DNA of 64,000 nucleotides from assembly GCF_013409785.1 (NCBI RefSeq), contig NZ_JACCBV010000001.1:1860001-1924000 (forward strand), given 5' to 3'. Source of the DNA: Microbacterium immunditiarum. GTDB taxonomy: Bacteria > Actinomycetota > Actinomycetes > Actinomycetales > Microbacteriaceae. A model generated the notes under the pieces. The model did no database searches. It was not told the origin of the DNA and saw nothing but the letters and a program-made list of their open reading frames with translations. Shown in pieces: positions 18,708-28,451 of the stretch. Within the stretch, counting starts at the first letter, position 1. Each line of letters begins with the position of its first letter. Both the position numbers and the translations under genes were made by a program.

Positions 18708-21112
18708 GCCCGCGAGGTCAGAGTCACGGTCTCGTGAGTGACGGTCAGGGTCAGCCAGTGGCCGCGGTAGCGCAGCTCGCACGTCAAACGCTTGAGCGCC
18801 TCAGGCAGCTGCGGATGGAGGAAGATCGTGTCCTCTCGGACCTCGAGCCCGGTGAAGCAGCGCTGCAGGATGTCGGCGGTCGCCGCCATCGCCCCCAGGT
18901 GGATGCCCTCCCGAGTCGTTCCGCCCTGGATGTCGCGAAGGTCGGTGCCGAGCGCCTCTCGCAGGAGCTCCCACGCCGCACGACGGTCGCCGCGCGCAAG
19001 CACCCACGCATGCACCACTCTGCTCAAGGTGGATCCGTGCGTCGTGCGGGCGAGGTAGTACGCGATCGTGTCGGGAATCGTCTGGGGATCGAAGTCGTAC
19101 CCGAGGCGCTCGAAGATCGCGCTGAGCTCCTCGGCGCTGAACAGATAGAACAGCATGAGGACGTCGGCCTGCTTGGACACCTTGTACCGATTGGGCGAGT
19201 CGCCTTCCGCCGCCAGGATGAGGTCGAGGCGTCCGATGTCGCCGTAACGGGCCCGATAGCCTTCGAAGTCGAACTCCTCGAGGTCGCCGTATCCCTCGAA
19301 CTGTGCCAGCAGACCGTTGGCGAGGAACGGCACGTACAGCGTGCGGCTCAGCATCCGCCACCGGATCAGTTCCTCATCCTCGAGGCCGAGCCGTTGCCAC
19401 AGGTCGCTGTTGCTGTCCCCGCCGAGGGTGTCGTGCGCGCGGATCACGGTCGAGAACAGCCACGCGGCCATCACGGCGACGTAGGCGTTGTCATCGATCC
19501 CGCTGCCGGCCCGATCCGGGAAGCCGTCGTGGAACTCGTCCGGGCCCATCATGCCACGGAGGTGGTGACGACCCGTGCGAGGGTCGTGCTCGGCGCGGGA
19601 CGACCAGAACCGCGCGATCTCGACCAGCAGCTCCGCACCGAATGAGGCCAGGAAGTTCATGTCTCCGGTCACCTGGAAGTAGTGCCACGTGTTGTACGCC
19701 ACCGCGAGTCCGACGTGGAACTGCAGGAGCGAGTGGTCCGGTATCCAGTCGTCGGCGAGCGGGTTGTAGAAGGACACCGGCGTCTCTTCGCGCCCGTCGC
19801 TTCCGCTCTGCCACGGGAACAGCGCGCCGTCGTCGCCGATGCTCTCGGCGATCCTGCGCGCTTCGGTGAGCCGTCGGTAGCGGTACAGCAGAAGAGCGCG
19901 CGTGAGCTCGGGCATCCGCAGATTGAGGAAGGGGAAGACGAAGAGCTCGTCCCAGAAGACGTGCCCGCGGTACGCCTCGCCGTGCAGTCCGCGTGCCGGA
20001 ATGCCGACGTCGCCTTCGGACGTGTGTCGCGAGAGCGTCTGCGCGGTGTGGAAGATGTGCGTGTCGATCGCGCGCTGGATGCCGACGGATTCGGCGGCCG
20101 ATTCACCGGCGGGTGAGACCTCCAACCGCAGCCGCGACCAGATGTGGCGCCACTCGGTCTCGTGCTCGCCGATCGCATCGCGGAGGTCCGGCGCGTGCTC
20201 GAGTTCCCTGCGTGCGGCCGCCGACGGCTCGGTGATCGCCCGATCGCGCGACGTGAAGAGCGAAACGGTCTTGTGCACGGCCACCGGTGCCGCCTGCGTC
20301 ACTCGCAGGTCCCATCGCAATCGGGCGACTCCGTCCGCATCCAGGGTCTGCGCGGGCGGCGCGCCGTCGATCCGCGTGCGCGTTGCGACCGCGACGCGCA
20401 CGCACGATTGAGTGGTCTCCGCGACGAGCAGGCTCGTTCCGTTCGGGTCGCTTCGAGCCTCCACGACGTCGAGGTGATCCGCAGCGAGTCCCCGGAAGGA
20501 GGCCACGTTGTCGTTGCGCACCTCTCCGTCCGTCGACGATTCGACGCACAGCTCTCCCGACCAGTCCACGGGCGTGACGACGATGCGCAGGAAGCCTGCG
20601 TGCGGTCGCCGCATCGAGATCAGACGGATCTCGCGGATCACGGACCGACGCCCCGAGCGGTCTTCGCCGTGCACCTCGCGTCGAAGGATGCCGCGTCTCA
20701 TGTCGAGCACGCGATGGTCATGGACGGCTCGGGCGATGAGTTCGCCGTCGCGCGAGCGCAGGTGCACCGCCAGCCAGTTCGGCAGGTTCACGATGCTCTC
20801 GTCCTCGCGTTCGTCGTCGCCGACCCCGGATCGGAGCCTGTTGTAGATCCCCGCGATGTAGGTGCCCGGGTAGTGAACACCGTCGGCACTGTGCTCGACG
20901 GCGGCGCCCCGTGTCGCGAAATAGCCGTTGCCGAGCGTCAGCAGGGCTTCCAGGGTTCCCTCCTGCTTCGGATCGGGGTCGCAGACGTCCAGCTCCCATT
21001 CGCTCGACGGTCTGTCGCACAGTTCGCACGCGGGCCATTCGGCAGTGCCGGGGATGTGCGCCAGCGTGTCCGCCCGTGCTCTGCTGCCGTTGAAGCGAGG
21101 TGCGCTGCCCAT
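18614..21112 (-). CDS. GH65 glycoside hydrolase/phosphorylase (Rv3401 type)
   Basis: This is an 832-residue enzyme of the GH65 family, whose members phosphorolyse or hydrolyse alpha-glucosides such as trehalose, maltose and kojibiose. The N-terminal part (NGYFATRGAAVEH, YPGTYIAGIYNRL) is the beta-sandwich; the (alpha/alpha)6 barrel carries the likely catalytic Glu in MMGPDEFHDGF near residue 526. The motif THGSTLSRVVHAWVLARGD and the end GGTTREGIHLGAMAAT resemble the mycobacterial Rv3401 subgroup rather than classic phosphorylases. ATG 21112 has AAGGAG 8 nt upstream. It lies 68 bp downstream of the AarF-like gene on the same strand. In the mycobacterial group a beta-phosphoglucomutase-type partner is often adjacent; I see none here. 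The donor sugar is unknown. Confidence 0.9.
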   Translation of the reverse strand: MGSAPRFNGSRARADTLAHIPGTAEWPACELCDRPSSEWELDVCDPDPKQEGTLEALLTLGNGYFATRGAAVEHSADGVHYPGTYIAGIYNRLRSGVGDDEREDESIVNLPNWLAVHLRSRDGELIARAVHDHRVLDMRRGILRREVHGEDRSGRRSVIREIRLISMRRPHAGFLRIVVTPVDWSGELCVESSTDGEVRNDNVASFRGLAADHLDVVEARSDPNGTSLLVAETTQSCVRVAVATRTRIDGAPPAQTLDADGVARLRWDLRVTQAAPVAVHKTVSLFTSRDRAITEPSAAARRELEHAPDLRDAIGEHETEWRHIWSRLRLEVSPAGESAAESVGIQRAIDTHIFHTAQTLSRHTSEGDVGIPARGLHGEAYRGHVFWDELFVFPFLNLRMPELTRALLLYRYRRLTEARRIAESIGDDGALFPWQSGSDGREETPVSFYNPLADDWIPDHSLLQFHVGLAVAYNTWHYFQVTGDMNFLASFGAELLVEIARFWSSRAEHDPRTGRHHLRGMMGPDEFHDGFPDRAGSGIDDNAYVAVMAAWLFSTVIRAHDTLGGDSNSDLWQRLGLEDEELIRWRMLSRTLYVPFLANGLLAQFEGYGDLEEFDFEGYRARYGDIGRLDLILAAEGDSPNRYKVSKQADVLMLFYLFSAEELSAIFERLGYDFDPQTIPDTIAYYLARTTHGSTLSRVVHAWVLARGDRRAAWELLREALGTDLRDIQGGTTREGIHLGAMAATADILQRCFTGLEVREDTIFLHPQLPEALKRLTCELRYRGHWLTLTVTHETVTLTSRAHAAPTIAVVIEGEALRLEGGATVRRRLPGR

Positions 21113-21180
21113 GACACACTCCTTCGTATCGGGGTCATTCCACCGCCCGATAGAGGCGGATGCCGGGCCGATGGTCCCGT

Positions 21181-23175
21181 TCAGCCGCCTGAGGGCCTTC
21201 GCGGTCGCGCGCGGCCGCTTCGGAACGAGCTGCTGAGACTGCGAAGCAGGAGAAGCAGGCCGCCGAGGCCCAGCGTGCTGCCGATGAACGACACGGCCGG
21301 CACGTCGCCGGCCAGCACCGGCCCGGCGTCGCTGACACCGAGGAGGGAGCCGGCGATCACGAGCGTGACTCCGACGACGGTGATCGTCACGCGCGACACC
21401 AGACCGTCGACCCACGTGCGTTCGTCGGCACTGTCGAAGATCCCGGCCCGCACCGAAAGCGTGCCGTCGTCGAGCTGACGCGAGATGCTCTCGATGCGCC
21501 GGCTCATCCGTCGAGCGCCCTCGGCGAAGAGTGTGAGCTGCACCTGGGCGGTCATCACGATGTCGCGCGGGGACAGACCGAGCGGGCGGGCCCGGCCGGC
21601 CAGCTCGATGCCCTTGCGCGTGAGGTTGTACCGGCTCGACAGGCGCCGAAGGGTGCCGTCCAGGGATCCGAGTGTGCGAAGAACCAGCAGCAGCGACGGC
21701 GGAATCGCGAGCCGCTGCCGTCGCAGCGCGTCGACGAGCAATCGGAAGACGTCATCGCCGGACGCGGCGTTGTGCACACGGGTGATGAGGGCGCCGATCT
21801 CTCGTTGGAGCGCCGATTTCGAGACGGTGGGTCCCGCCTCGCAGATGAGCAGCACCAGGTCGGTCGCCCCGGCGTCGTCCTCGTTCCCCATCGCTATCAG
21901 CAGCGCCGCCAGCAGTCGGCGCAGGCTCTTCTCCACGATCCCCAGCGCGCCGAAGTCCACCAGGGTGACGGCCAGGGCCGGGTCACGTGAGTCGGTGTCG
22001 ACGATGACGTTCCCGGCGTGCAGGTCGGCGTGGAAGACTCCGCGAGTCAGCACCTGATCGAGGACCGCGGCCACGATGTGGTCTGCGATCGCGGTCGCGT
22101 ACTCGTTCGGGAGATCACCAGGGGAGATGCGGCTCAGCGGCGCGCCGAACACTCGCTCTTGCACGAGCATGCGCTCCGTCGAGAGCTCCCTGTACGTCTG
22201 CGGGATCCGAAGCGCCCACGGCGATGCCGCCGTCGCCTCGCGCAGGAGCTCGATGTTGTCGAGCTCGACGCGGTAGTCGAGCTCGTCGTGCAGGGTTCTG
22301 CTGAACTCCTCTACGAGTGCGACGGTGCCGTAATCCCTCGCCCAGGTGGTGCGGCGCTCGAGGTCGGCCGCGAGGCGAGCGAGGATGTCGAGATCGGTGA
22401 CGACCTGCCGACGCGCGGTGGGCCGCTGGATCTTCACGATGACGTCCCGGCCGTCGATGAGCTTGGCAGTGTGGACCTGAGCGACGGATGCGGCGGACAG
22501 GGGCTCGGTGTCGATCGAGCGGAAAACTTCTCCGACCGGCTTGCGGAGCTCGATCTCGATCGCCTGCTTCGCGTCAGCCCAGGGGATCGGCGTCGAGTCC
22601 ATCTGGAGCGTCGCGAGCGCGTCGACCAGCTCGCGCGGCAGCACGTCGTCGCGGGCGGACATCATCTGCCCGAGCTTGATGAACGTGACCCCCGCGTCGT
22701 TGGCGGCGGCGACGACGGCGGCGGGGAGATCGCGCGGCATGCCGGCGTCGCGCGGGCGCCCGAACACCGCCAGGCCGTGACGAGACGCGATCGAGAGGAT
22801 CTCGGTGTAGCGCCGGGCGCGATCGCGGCGGCGGAATGCCTCACGCACGGCCGCGATGGGGTTGGGCACCCCGTGGGACGGCCACGCGAACTCGAGAGTG
22901 ACCACGCAGACGACGACGACCGCGAACAGCCACCCGAGGGAGAGCGCGAAGAACGCCAGGGCGATCGGCGTGGAGGCCACGACCCGGTCGCCGTCGAGCA
23001 CGCCCGCCGCCCGCAACGACCACGTCGCGAGCGGCAGGGCTGCGATGAAGACGACGAGCGACGTGATACCGGCACGCATCCAGCCGATCGACCCGTCGAG
23101 AAGGCGCCTCGCCGCCCACGCGGCGAGCACCGAGAAGGCCAGACCGACCGCGATGAGGACGGGCCACACCGGCAT
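21181..23175 (-). CDS. AarF/UbiB (ABC1) kinase-like membrane protein
   Basis: This 664-residue protein belongs to the atypical-kinase UbiB family. Residues 1-115 hold about four hydrophobic helices (an unusual N-terminal membrane part). The kinase-like domain follows with the family KxGQ signature in VTFIKLGQMMSARDD, the Ala-rich loop SAASVAQVHTAKL with VIVKIQRP, the catalytic HADLHAGNV and the metal-binding VDFGALG. Two C-terminal hydrophobic segments (ITVVGVTLVIAGSLLG and SFIGSTLGLGGLLLLL) give a second anchor. UbiB proteins act in isoprenoid lipid or quinone handling; the target here is unknown. It precedes the GH65 gene and is divergent from the P-type ATPase. Confidence 0.9.
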   Translation of the reverse strand: MPVWPVLIAVGLAFSVLAAWAARRLLDGSIGWMRAGITSLVVFIAALPLATWSLRAAGVLDGDRVVASTPIALAFFALSLGWLFAVVVVCVVTLEFAWPSHGVPNPIAAVREAFRRRDRARRYTEILSIASRHGLAVFGRPRDAGMPRDLPAAVVAAANDAGVTFIKLGQMMSARDDVLPRELVDALATLQMDSTPIPWADAKQAIEIELRKPVGEVFRSIDTEPLSAASVAQVHTAKLIDGRDVIVKIQRPTARRQVVTDLDILARLAADLERRTTWARDYGTVALVEEFSRTLHDELDYRVELDNIELLREATAASPWALRIPQTYRELSTERMLVQERVFGAPLSRISPGDLPNEYATAIADHIVAAVLDQVLTRGVFHADLHAGNVIVDTDSRDPALAVTLVDFGALGIVEKSLRRLLAALLIAMGNEDDAGATDLVLLICEAGPTVSKSALQREIGALITRVHNAASGDDVFRLLVDALRRQRLAIPPSLLLVLRTLGSLDGTLRRLSSRYNLTRKGIELAGRARPLGLSPRDIVMTAQVQLTLFAEGARRMSRRIESISRQLDDGTLSVRAGIFDSADERTWVDGLVSRVTITVVGVTLVIAGSLLGVSDAGPVLAGDVPAVSFIGSTLGLGGLLLLLRSLSSSFRSGRARPRRPSGG

Positions 23176-23378
23176 GGTCAGAGTGCTTTCCGGTCAAGCA
23201 GCAGGCAGGCGAACCGCTCCATGATGTCGAGGATGGTCTCGTGCGTGCGCGGGGCGGGGGTCCAAGGTCCCGAGCCGGGGCGACCTCCCGTCACACGCTG
23301 GGCTGGTGCTTCACAAACAGGTGACACGCCGTGGCGTCGTGGGTGCCCAGGCCCCGCGTTCAGTTCTCGGAGTACGCG

Positions 23379-26003
23379 ATGGCGCTCGGCGAGGATGAGC
23401 GCGCGGCGGGCCGGATCGATGCCGACTCGGGGCTGACGAGCCGCGACGCGGCCGCCCTCCTGGCCCGGATCGGTGCCAACACGGTCGTCTTCAGAAGTCG
23501 TGCACCCGCTTGGCGCATGATGCTCGCGCAGCTGACGCACCTGCTGGCGCTGCTGCTGTGGGTCGCGGCCGGTCTCGCCTTGCTGGCCGGGACGCCGGCT
23601 CTGGCCGTCGCGATCGTGACCATCGTGCTTCTGAACGCGGCCTTCGCATTCGCGCAGGAGTACCGCGCCGACCGATCCGCCGAGCGCCTGCACATGCTGA
23701 TCCCGGCCTTTGCGCGGGTGATCCGAGACGGCGAGGTGGCCGAAGTGCCCGTGGAGGGCCTCGTTCCGGGCGACCTCGTGCTGCTGTCCGCGGGCGACCG
23801 TGTGGGCGCGGACCTCCGCGTGACGTCGAGTGCGGATCTGAGGCTCGATGAGTCGATCGTCACCGGCGAGAGCGTCGCGGTCGCCCGGGCCGCAGGCGAG
23901 CGGCTGATCGGCGGCACGTATGTCGTGCAGGGCGAGGCCCGTGCCGTGGTCGTCGCGACGGGCGGGAGAACGGAGCTCGCGGGCATCGGCCGGCTGACGG
24001 CGAGCGCCGTGCGCCCGGCGAGCCCTCTGACCATGGAGCTTCGACGAGTGGTGCGCGTGGTCGCCGCGATCGCCGGGGCCGTCGCGATCGGTCTGGGCGC
24101 CGTCGCGATCCTTCTCGGCCTCGGGCCGCTCGGCGCCGCGATCTTCGCGATCGGCGTCGCGGTCGCGCTCGTCCCCGAAGGGCTGCTGCCGACGGTGACG
24201 CTTTCGCTCGCGCGCGGCGCCGAGAAGATGGCCGCCCGCAAGGCGCTCGTGCGCAGGCTCGACGCCGTCGAGACGCTCGGTGCCACCACCTTCATCTGCA
24301 CCGACAAGACCGGCACCGTGACCCAGAACCGCATGAACGTCGTGGACGTCATCACGGTCGCGGGCAGGGTCGTCGTTCACGGGGACGGCTACAATCCCGC
24401 GGCGCGGATCGAGGGGCCGGATGCCGCGATCGCCCTCCTGCCTGACGTCGCCCGCGCCGCCCTGCGCTGCGTGAGCGGGCGGGTCGTGAGAACGCCGGAC
24501 GGCTGGGTCGCGGAAGGCGATCCGATGGAAGCGGCGTTCCATTGCCTGGCGCTGCGAGTCGGGGTGAGCGCGGAGGCAGAAGGCCGGCGCATCGCGTACA
24601 GCTCCGACCGGATGATCAGCTCCTCGCTCGACGGCGGCCGCGTCTCGGTCCTCGGGGCTCCGGAGGCGGTGCTCGCGCGCTGTCGCGCCGTGCCGGATGA
24701 TCTGGCAGGAGCCGTCCACGAGCTTGCGGATGCGGGCCGGCGCGTGCTCGCGGTCGGGGTGCGGAGCTGGAGGGGCGATCCGTCGCACGACATGGAGATC
24801 GACCTCGAGCTTCTCGGGCTGCTCGCCCTCGAGGACCCGCCTCGCGAGGGGATCGGGGAGGCCCTGCGAAAGTGCCGGGATGCCGGCATCCGCATCGCCC
24901 TGATCACCGGTGATCACCCGCGGACGGGGGCCGCGATCGCGCGGGAGGTCGGACTGCTCGGGCCGGGAGGCGTCGTCCTCGACGGAACCGATCTTCCCGA
25001 AGACGACGCGGCGCTCGCCGACGCCATCGACCGGGACGATGGAGTCGTCGTGGCGCGCGCCACTCCCGCCGACAAGCTGAGGATCGCTCGCGCGCTGCGC
25101 ACACACGGGCACGTGGTGGCGATGACCGGCGACGGCGTCAATGACGCACCCGCGCTGCGAGAGGCGGATGTCGGCGTCGCGATGGGCGCGACGGGCAGCG
25201 ATGTCGCGCGAGAAGCGGCAGACGTCGTGCTGCTCGACGACCACTTCGCGACGATCGTGGCGGCGGTGGAGCTCGGGCGGGCGACGTTCCAGAACGTTCG
25301 GAGGTTCCTCACCTATCACCTGACCGACAACGTCGCCGAACTGGCGCCGTTCGTCGTCTGGGCGGTCACGGGCGGATCGGTGCCGCTCGCGATCGGCGTG
25401 CTCCAGGTGATCGCCCTCGACATCGGCAGCGATATGCTCCCCGCGCTGGCGCTCGGCGCCGAGCCACCCCGAGCGGAGACCATGCACGGGCGCCGACCAC
25501 GTTCGATTGTCGACCGGGCGCTGCTGGGGCGGGCCCTCCTCGTGCTGGGCGGCACCGAGGCTGTCGTGTCGATGGGCGCGTTCGCCGTCGTCCTGGTGGT
25601 CGGCGGATGGACGTGGGGCGCCACACCCTCGCCTGCGCTGCAGGCCGCGGCATCCGGGACCGCCTTCGCGGCGATCGTGCTGGGACAGATGGCCAACGCG
25701 TTCGCGTGCCGCAGCACGAGACTCCCCGTCTGGAGGCTCGATGCGCGCGGGAACCCGGCCGTCCTCTGGGCGGTGGCCGCTCAGGCTGTGCTGCTTGCGG
25801 CGTTCCTGGGTCTGCCGCTCTTGGCGAGCCTTCTGGGCGGTGGCTGGCCTCCTCCGTACGGGTGGGCTCTCGCGGGCGCGGCGATCCCGGCCGTCCTGTT
25901 GATCGACGCGCTGCACAAGCGCATCGCCCACCGGCGCCGGCGGACGGCGCACGACGGCGTCGGCCTCAGACGACTCCGGTGGTTCCGAGGAGCGTTCCGA
26001 TGA
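23379..26003 (+). CDS. P-type cation-transporting ATPase (P2 type)
   Basis: This 874-residue ATP-driven cation pump carries all the core motifs. There is an N-terminal cation-ATPase domain, the actuator VTGES, the membrane motif [15 protein letters not shown], the phosphorylation site [11 protein letters not shown] (Asp about residue 309) and the hinge [18 protein letters not shown]. The C-terminal part has several membrane segments with [10 protein letters not shown] and [18 protein letters not shown], as in Ca2+/Na+-type P2 pumps, and lacks heavy-metal CxxC motifs. I prefer ATG 23379 (CGGAG 6 nt upstream) to the GTG at 23331. The last 38 bp overlap the convergent VIT1-like gene. The ion is not certain; Ca2+ or Na+/K+ are the likely options. 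Confidence 0.92.
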   Translation: MALGEDERAAGRIDADSGLTSRDAAALLARIGANTVVFRSRAPAWRMMLAQLTHLLALLLWVAAGLALLAGTPALAVAIVTIVLLNAAFAFAQEYRADRSAERLHMLIPAFARVIRDGEVAEVPVEGLVPGDLVLLSAGDRVGADLRVTSSADLRLDESIVTGESVAVARAAGERLIGGTYVVQGEARAVVVATGGRTELAGIGRLTASAVRPASPLTMELRRVVRVVAAIAGAVAIGLGAVAILLGLGPLGAAIFAIGVAVALVPEGLLPTVTLSLARGAEKMAARKALVRRLDAVETLGATTFICTDKTGTVTQNRMNVVDVITVAGRVVVHGDGYNPAARIEGPDAAIALLPDVARAALRCVSGRVVRTPDGWVAEGDPMEAAFHCLALRVGVSAEAEGRRIAYSSDRMISSSLDGGRVSVLGAPEAVLARCRAVPDDLAGAVHELADAGRRVLAVGVRSWRGDPSHDMEIDLELLGLLALEDPPREGIGEALRKCRDAGIRIALITGDHPRTGAAIAREVGLLGPGGVVLDGTDLPEDDAALADAIDRDDGVVVARATPADKLRIARALRTHGHVVAMTGDGVNDAPALREADVGVAMGATGSDVAREAADVVLLDDHFATIVAAVELGRATFQNVRRFLTYHLTDNVAELAPFVVWAVTGGSVPLAIGVLQVIALDIGSDMLPALALGAEPPRAETMHGRRPRSIVDRALLGRALLVLGGTEAVVSMGAFAVVLVVGGWTWGATPSPALQAAASGTAFAAIVLGQMANAFACRSTRLPVWRLDARGNPAVLWAVAAQAVLLAAFLGLPLLASLLGGGWPPPYGWALAGAAIPAVLLIDALHKRIAHRRRRTAHDGVGLRRLRWFRGAFR

Positions 26004-26685
26004 GGAACGTCGCACCCAACGCGATGACGCCGCCGACGAGGACCCGGATGGTGGGGCGCAGCATCGGGCTGCCTCCGAGGCGGGCGCCCAGGGCGCCGGT
26101 GAGGGCAAGGGCTACCAGGACGACGGCGAAAGTGGCGGCGATCCGCACGGACGCCGGCAGCAGGATCGGGACGAAGGGAATGACGCCTCCGATCATGAAC
26201 GCGGTCGCGGATGCCAGCGCCGCCCGCCACGGGCTCACCAGGTCCTCGCGGTCGATGTTCAGCTCGGCGGACAGATGCGCGGCGAGGGCGTCGTGCTCGG
26301 TGAGCTCGATCGCCACCTTGCGCGCCGTCTCCGGCGAGATCCCCTTCGCCTCGTACAGTCCGGCGAGCTCATCCAGCTCCTGCTCGGGCGTCTCGGCGAG
26401 CTCTCGGCGCTCCTTCTCGATGAGTGCCTTCTCGCTGTCGCTCTGGCTGCTCACCGACACGTACTCGCCCAGCGCCATGGAGATCGCCCCGCCGACCAGC
26501 GCGGCGACACCCGCGGAGAGGATGGGGGCGAGCTCGTTCGTGGCGCCGGCCACACCGACGAGGATCGCCGCGACGGAGACGATGCCGTCGTTCGCGCCGA
26601 GCACCCCCGCACGGAGCCAGTTCAGCCGGCCGGCGACGCCGGGGCCGTGCGGCTCGTCGGAATGCGCGGATCGAGAGAGCGTCAT
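25966..26685 (-). CDS. VIT1/CCC1 family transporter
   Basis: This 239-residue membrane protein belongs to the VIT1/CCC1 family (Fe2+/Mn2+ transport out of the cytoplasm in characterised members). It opens with LNWLRAGVLGANDGIVSVAAILVG, the family hallmark, followed by GGAISMALGEYVSVSSQSD. A cytoplasmic helical stretch rich in Glu (KERRELAETPEQELDEL) corresponds to the metal-binding domain, and three C-terminal helices follow. ATG 26685 begins just where similarity begins. The stop of the DUF4287 gene lies 4 bp upstream, so the two are probably in one transcript. The end overlaps the P-type ATPase gene on the other strand. Confidence 0.92.
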   Translation of the reverse strand: MTLSRSAHSDEPHGPGVAGRLNWLRAGVLGANDGIVSVAAILVGVAGATNELAPILSAGVAALVGGAISMALGEYVSVSSQSDSEKALIEKERRELAETPEQELDELAGLYEAKGISPETARKVAIELTEHDALAAHLSAELNIDREDLVSPWRAALASATAFMIGGVIPFVPILLPASVRIAATFAVVLVALALTGALGARLGGSPMLRPTIRVLVGGVIALGATFLIGTLLGTTGVV

Positions 26686-26689
26686 CGCG

Positions 26690-26983
26690 CTAACCCCGAT
26701 GCGGGTTCGTGGCCGCCCCGTCGAGCCACAGCGTGTCGGACTCGTCGCGGTGCACGCCGTCGGTGCCGACGTGCTTCGTGGGGATCTGCGGACCCTTCGT
26801 GATGACGTACACGAGGGCCATCGCGTGGCCTCGGCCGAGGCCGTAGTCCGCGGCGAGCCACTCGATGATGGGCGTGGCCTTCGTGTCGGGACCGAAGCCC
26901 TTCTCAGCGGCGAGGTCGACGAGGCGGCGGGGTGTGAGTCCGGTCTTCTTCTCGATGGCGTCGAGGTAGGCCTGGAATGACAT
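26690..26983 (-). CDS. DUF4287-containing protein
   Basis: This 97-residue soluble protein has the DUF4287 pattern at the start (FQAYLDAIEKKTGLTPRRLVDLAAEKGF) followed by a helical stretch GRGHAMALVYVI. The C-terminal 30 residues are polar. The function of the family is unknown; small nucleic-acid or peptide binding is only a guess. ATG 26983 has GGAGGAA 5-7 nt upstream, set in a 12-bp palindrome (TCCTCCGGAGGA). It is followed 4 bp later by the VIT1-like gene and preceded by the cupin gene after 34 bp, giving a likely three-gene operon. Confidence 0.85.
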   Translation of the reverse strand: MSFQAYLDAIEKKTGLTPRRLVDLAAEKGFGPDTKATPIIEWLAADYGLGRGHAMALVYVITKGPQIPTKHVGTDGVHRDESDTLWLDGAATNPHRG

Positions 26984-27017
26984 GGGTTCCTCCGGAGGAG
27001 AATGGTCGGGCAGTGGG

Positions 27018-27413
27018 CTACTGAGCGTCGGCCCAGGTCTGGATGATGACATCGGATGCGTGGATGCACAGGACTCGCAGCCGATCCTCGCCGGCGTTCT
27101 CGAAGCGGTGCCACACACCGGCGGGCCCGGTCACGGTGTCGCCGGCACGCGCGATCACCCGGCGGTCGCCGATCGTGATCTCGGCCGTTCCCGCGAGCAC
27201 GACCCACGTCTCGGTGTACGGATGCCAGTGCAGGCCCGGGCCCTCGCCGGGTTCGTAGTCGACGAGGAAATACGAGATGCCCGCGCCGTGCTCGCGGCCG
27301 ACGAAGCGTCGCGTGCGTCCTTCGCCGATACGCAGGGCCTCGCCGGTCACGATCTGACCTGCGCCGACGGGTGCCTCCGTGGCGGGAGAAAGGGTGATCT
27401 CTGCAGCGTTCAT
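27018..27413 (-). CDS. Cupin domain protein
   Basis: This 131-residue single-domain cupin shows cupin motif 1 as PGLHWHPYTETWVVLAGTAEITIGD, giving two His and a Glu as metal ligands, and motif 2 as GPAGVWHRFENAG with the fourth ligand His. The C-terminus ends with an RVLCIHASD strand. Such proteins are metal-binding sensors, isomerases or dioxygenases; no substrate can be read here. I use ATG 27413; an in-frame ATG 24 nt upstream exists. It is divergent from the ArsR-type gene (about 45 bp between starts), which may regulate it. Confidence 0.88.
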   Translation of the reverse strand: MNAAEITLSPATEAPVGAGQIVTGEALRIGEGRTRRFVGREHGAGISYFLVDYEPGEGPGLHWHPYTETWVVLAGTAEITIGDRRVIARAGDTVTGPAGVWHRFENAGEDRLRVLCIHASDVIIQTWADAQ

Positions 27414-27458
27414 ATGAAGAGACTGCCGCTGTGGCATCCGTCGCCGTAGTCTTTCGAT

Positions 27459-28448
27459 GTGGGTCGAAACTTCGTCGTCTTCCGGCTGTCTCCCGACGAC
27501 ATCTCGGCGATCCGCTTCGGCGTCTCGCCGGGGCATGAGCTGTGCCATGCGGTGCGCGCGCTGCAACGCCCCGCGGAGCACCCGCTGCAGTGGGGATGGC
27601 TGCGCGACGTGCGCGACCGGGTGCCGCACGAGGCGTTCGAGCTCTTCGCGGCGCTCGTGCGCGAACGCGGATACTTCCCCGACTTCTTGACCGCCACCCC
27701 GACGTGGGACCTCGAGCCCTCCGACGAGGCCGAGCGGCTGCGGGACGTGCCCGACGACCTCATGCGCGTCGACCTGGGCAAGGTGGCAGTCCGGTCGGAG
27801 GGTGCTCGCCGGCGGGCGGTCGAGGCGATGCTGGGCGATCTGCCTCGGGCGCGGGCGATGATCGCCGACGCGTGGCTCGAGCTGTGGAACGCCCTCGTCC
27901 AGCCGGTCTGGCCGCAGCTGGAGCGGATTCTGCGCGCCGACATCGCGGTCCGTTCCCGCCGCATCGCGACCGAGGGTCTGGCGAGCATGGTCGACGGGCT
28001 GCATCGCACGGTCGACTGGAGCTCCGACGGACTGCGCGTCGAGCTCGGCTTCCACTCGGAGGTGCTCGACTGTCGCGGCTCGGGCATCGTCCTCGTGCCG
28101 TCGGTGTTCGGGCAGCAGGGCTGCGCGGTCATCACCGAGCCGCCCGCGCAGCCGACCCTGTTCTATCCGGCCCAGGGCGTGACCGAGAGGTGGGCGGCGG
28201 ATGCGGCGGCCCGCGTCGACGCGCTCGGGTCGCTGCTCGGGCCGGCGCGCGCCGGGATCCTGCTCTCGTCTCACGAGTGGCGCACGACATCGCAGGTCGC
28301 CGTCGACGCGGGACTCGCGCTCTCGACGGTGTCGCACCACCTCACGGTGCTCCGCGACGCCGGCCTCATCGCGAGCCATCGCGAGGGGCATCGTGTGCTG
28401 CACCTTCGCACCCCGCTCGGGGAGGCGATGGTCGGAGCAGGCCTGTGA
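27459..28448 (+). CDS. ArsR-type regulator with DUF5937-like N-terminal domain
   Basis: This 329-residue protein has a long N-terminal domain (about 1-230, VFRLSPDDISAIRFGVSPGHELCHAVRAL) of the DUF5937 type common in actinobacteria, and a C-terminal winged helix (about 245-320) with RTTSQVAVDAGLALSTVSHHLTVLRDAGLI, the ArsR recognition region. No Cys metal site of classic ArsR is visible, so the signal is probably not arsenic. The start is a GTG at 27459; ATG 27457 is out of frame. It is divergent from the cupin operon and only 3 bp from the convergent tetR gene end. Confidence 0.88.
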   Translation: MGRNFVVFRLSPDDISAIRFGVSPGHELCHAVRALQRPAEHPLQWGWLRDVRDRVPHEAFELFAALVRERGYFPDFLTATPTWDLEPSDEAERLRDVPDDLMRVDLGKVAVRSEGARRRAVEAMLGDLPRARAMIADAWLELWNALVQPVWPQLERILRADIAVRSRRIATEGLASMVDGLHRTVDWSSDGLRVELGFHSEVLDCRGSGIVLVPSVFGQQGCAVITEPPAQPTLFYPAQGVTERWAADAAARVDALGSLLGPARAGILLSSHEWRTTSQVAVDAGLALSTVSHHLTVLRDAGLIASHREGHRVLHLRTPLGEAMVGAGL

Positions 28449-28451
28449 CGC

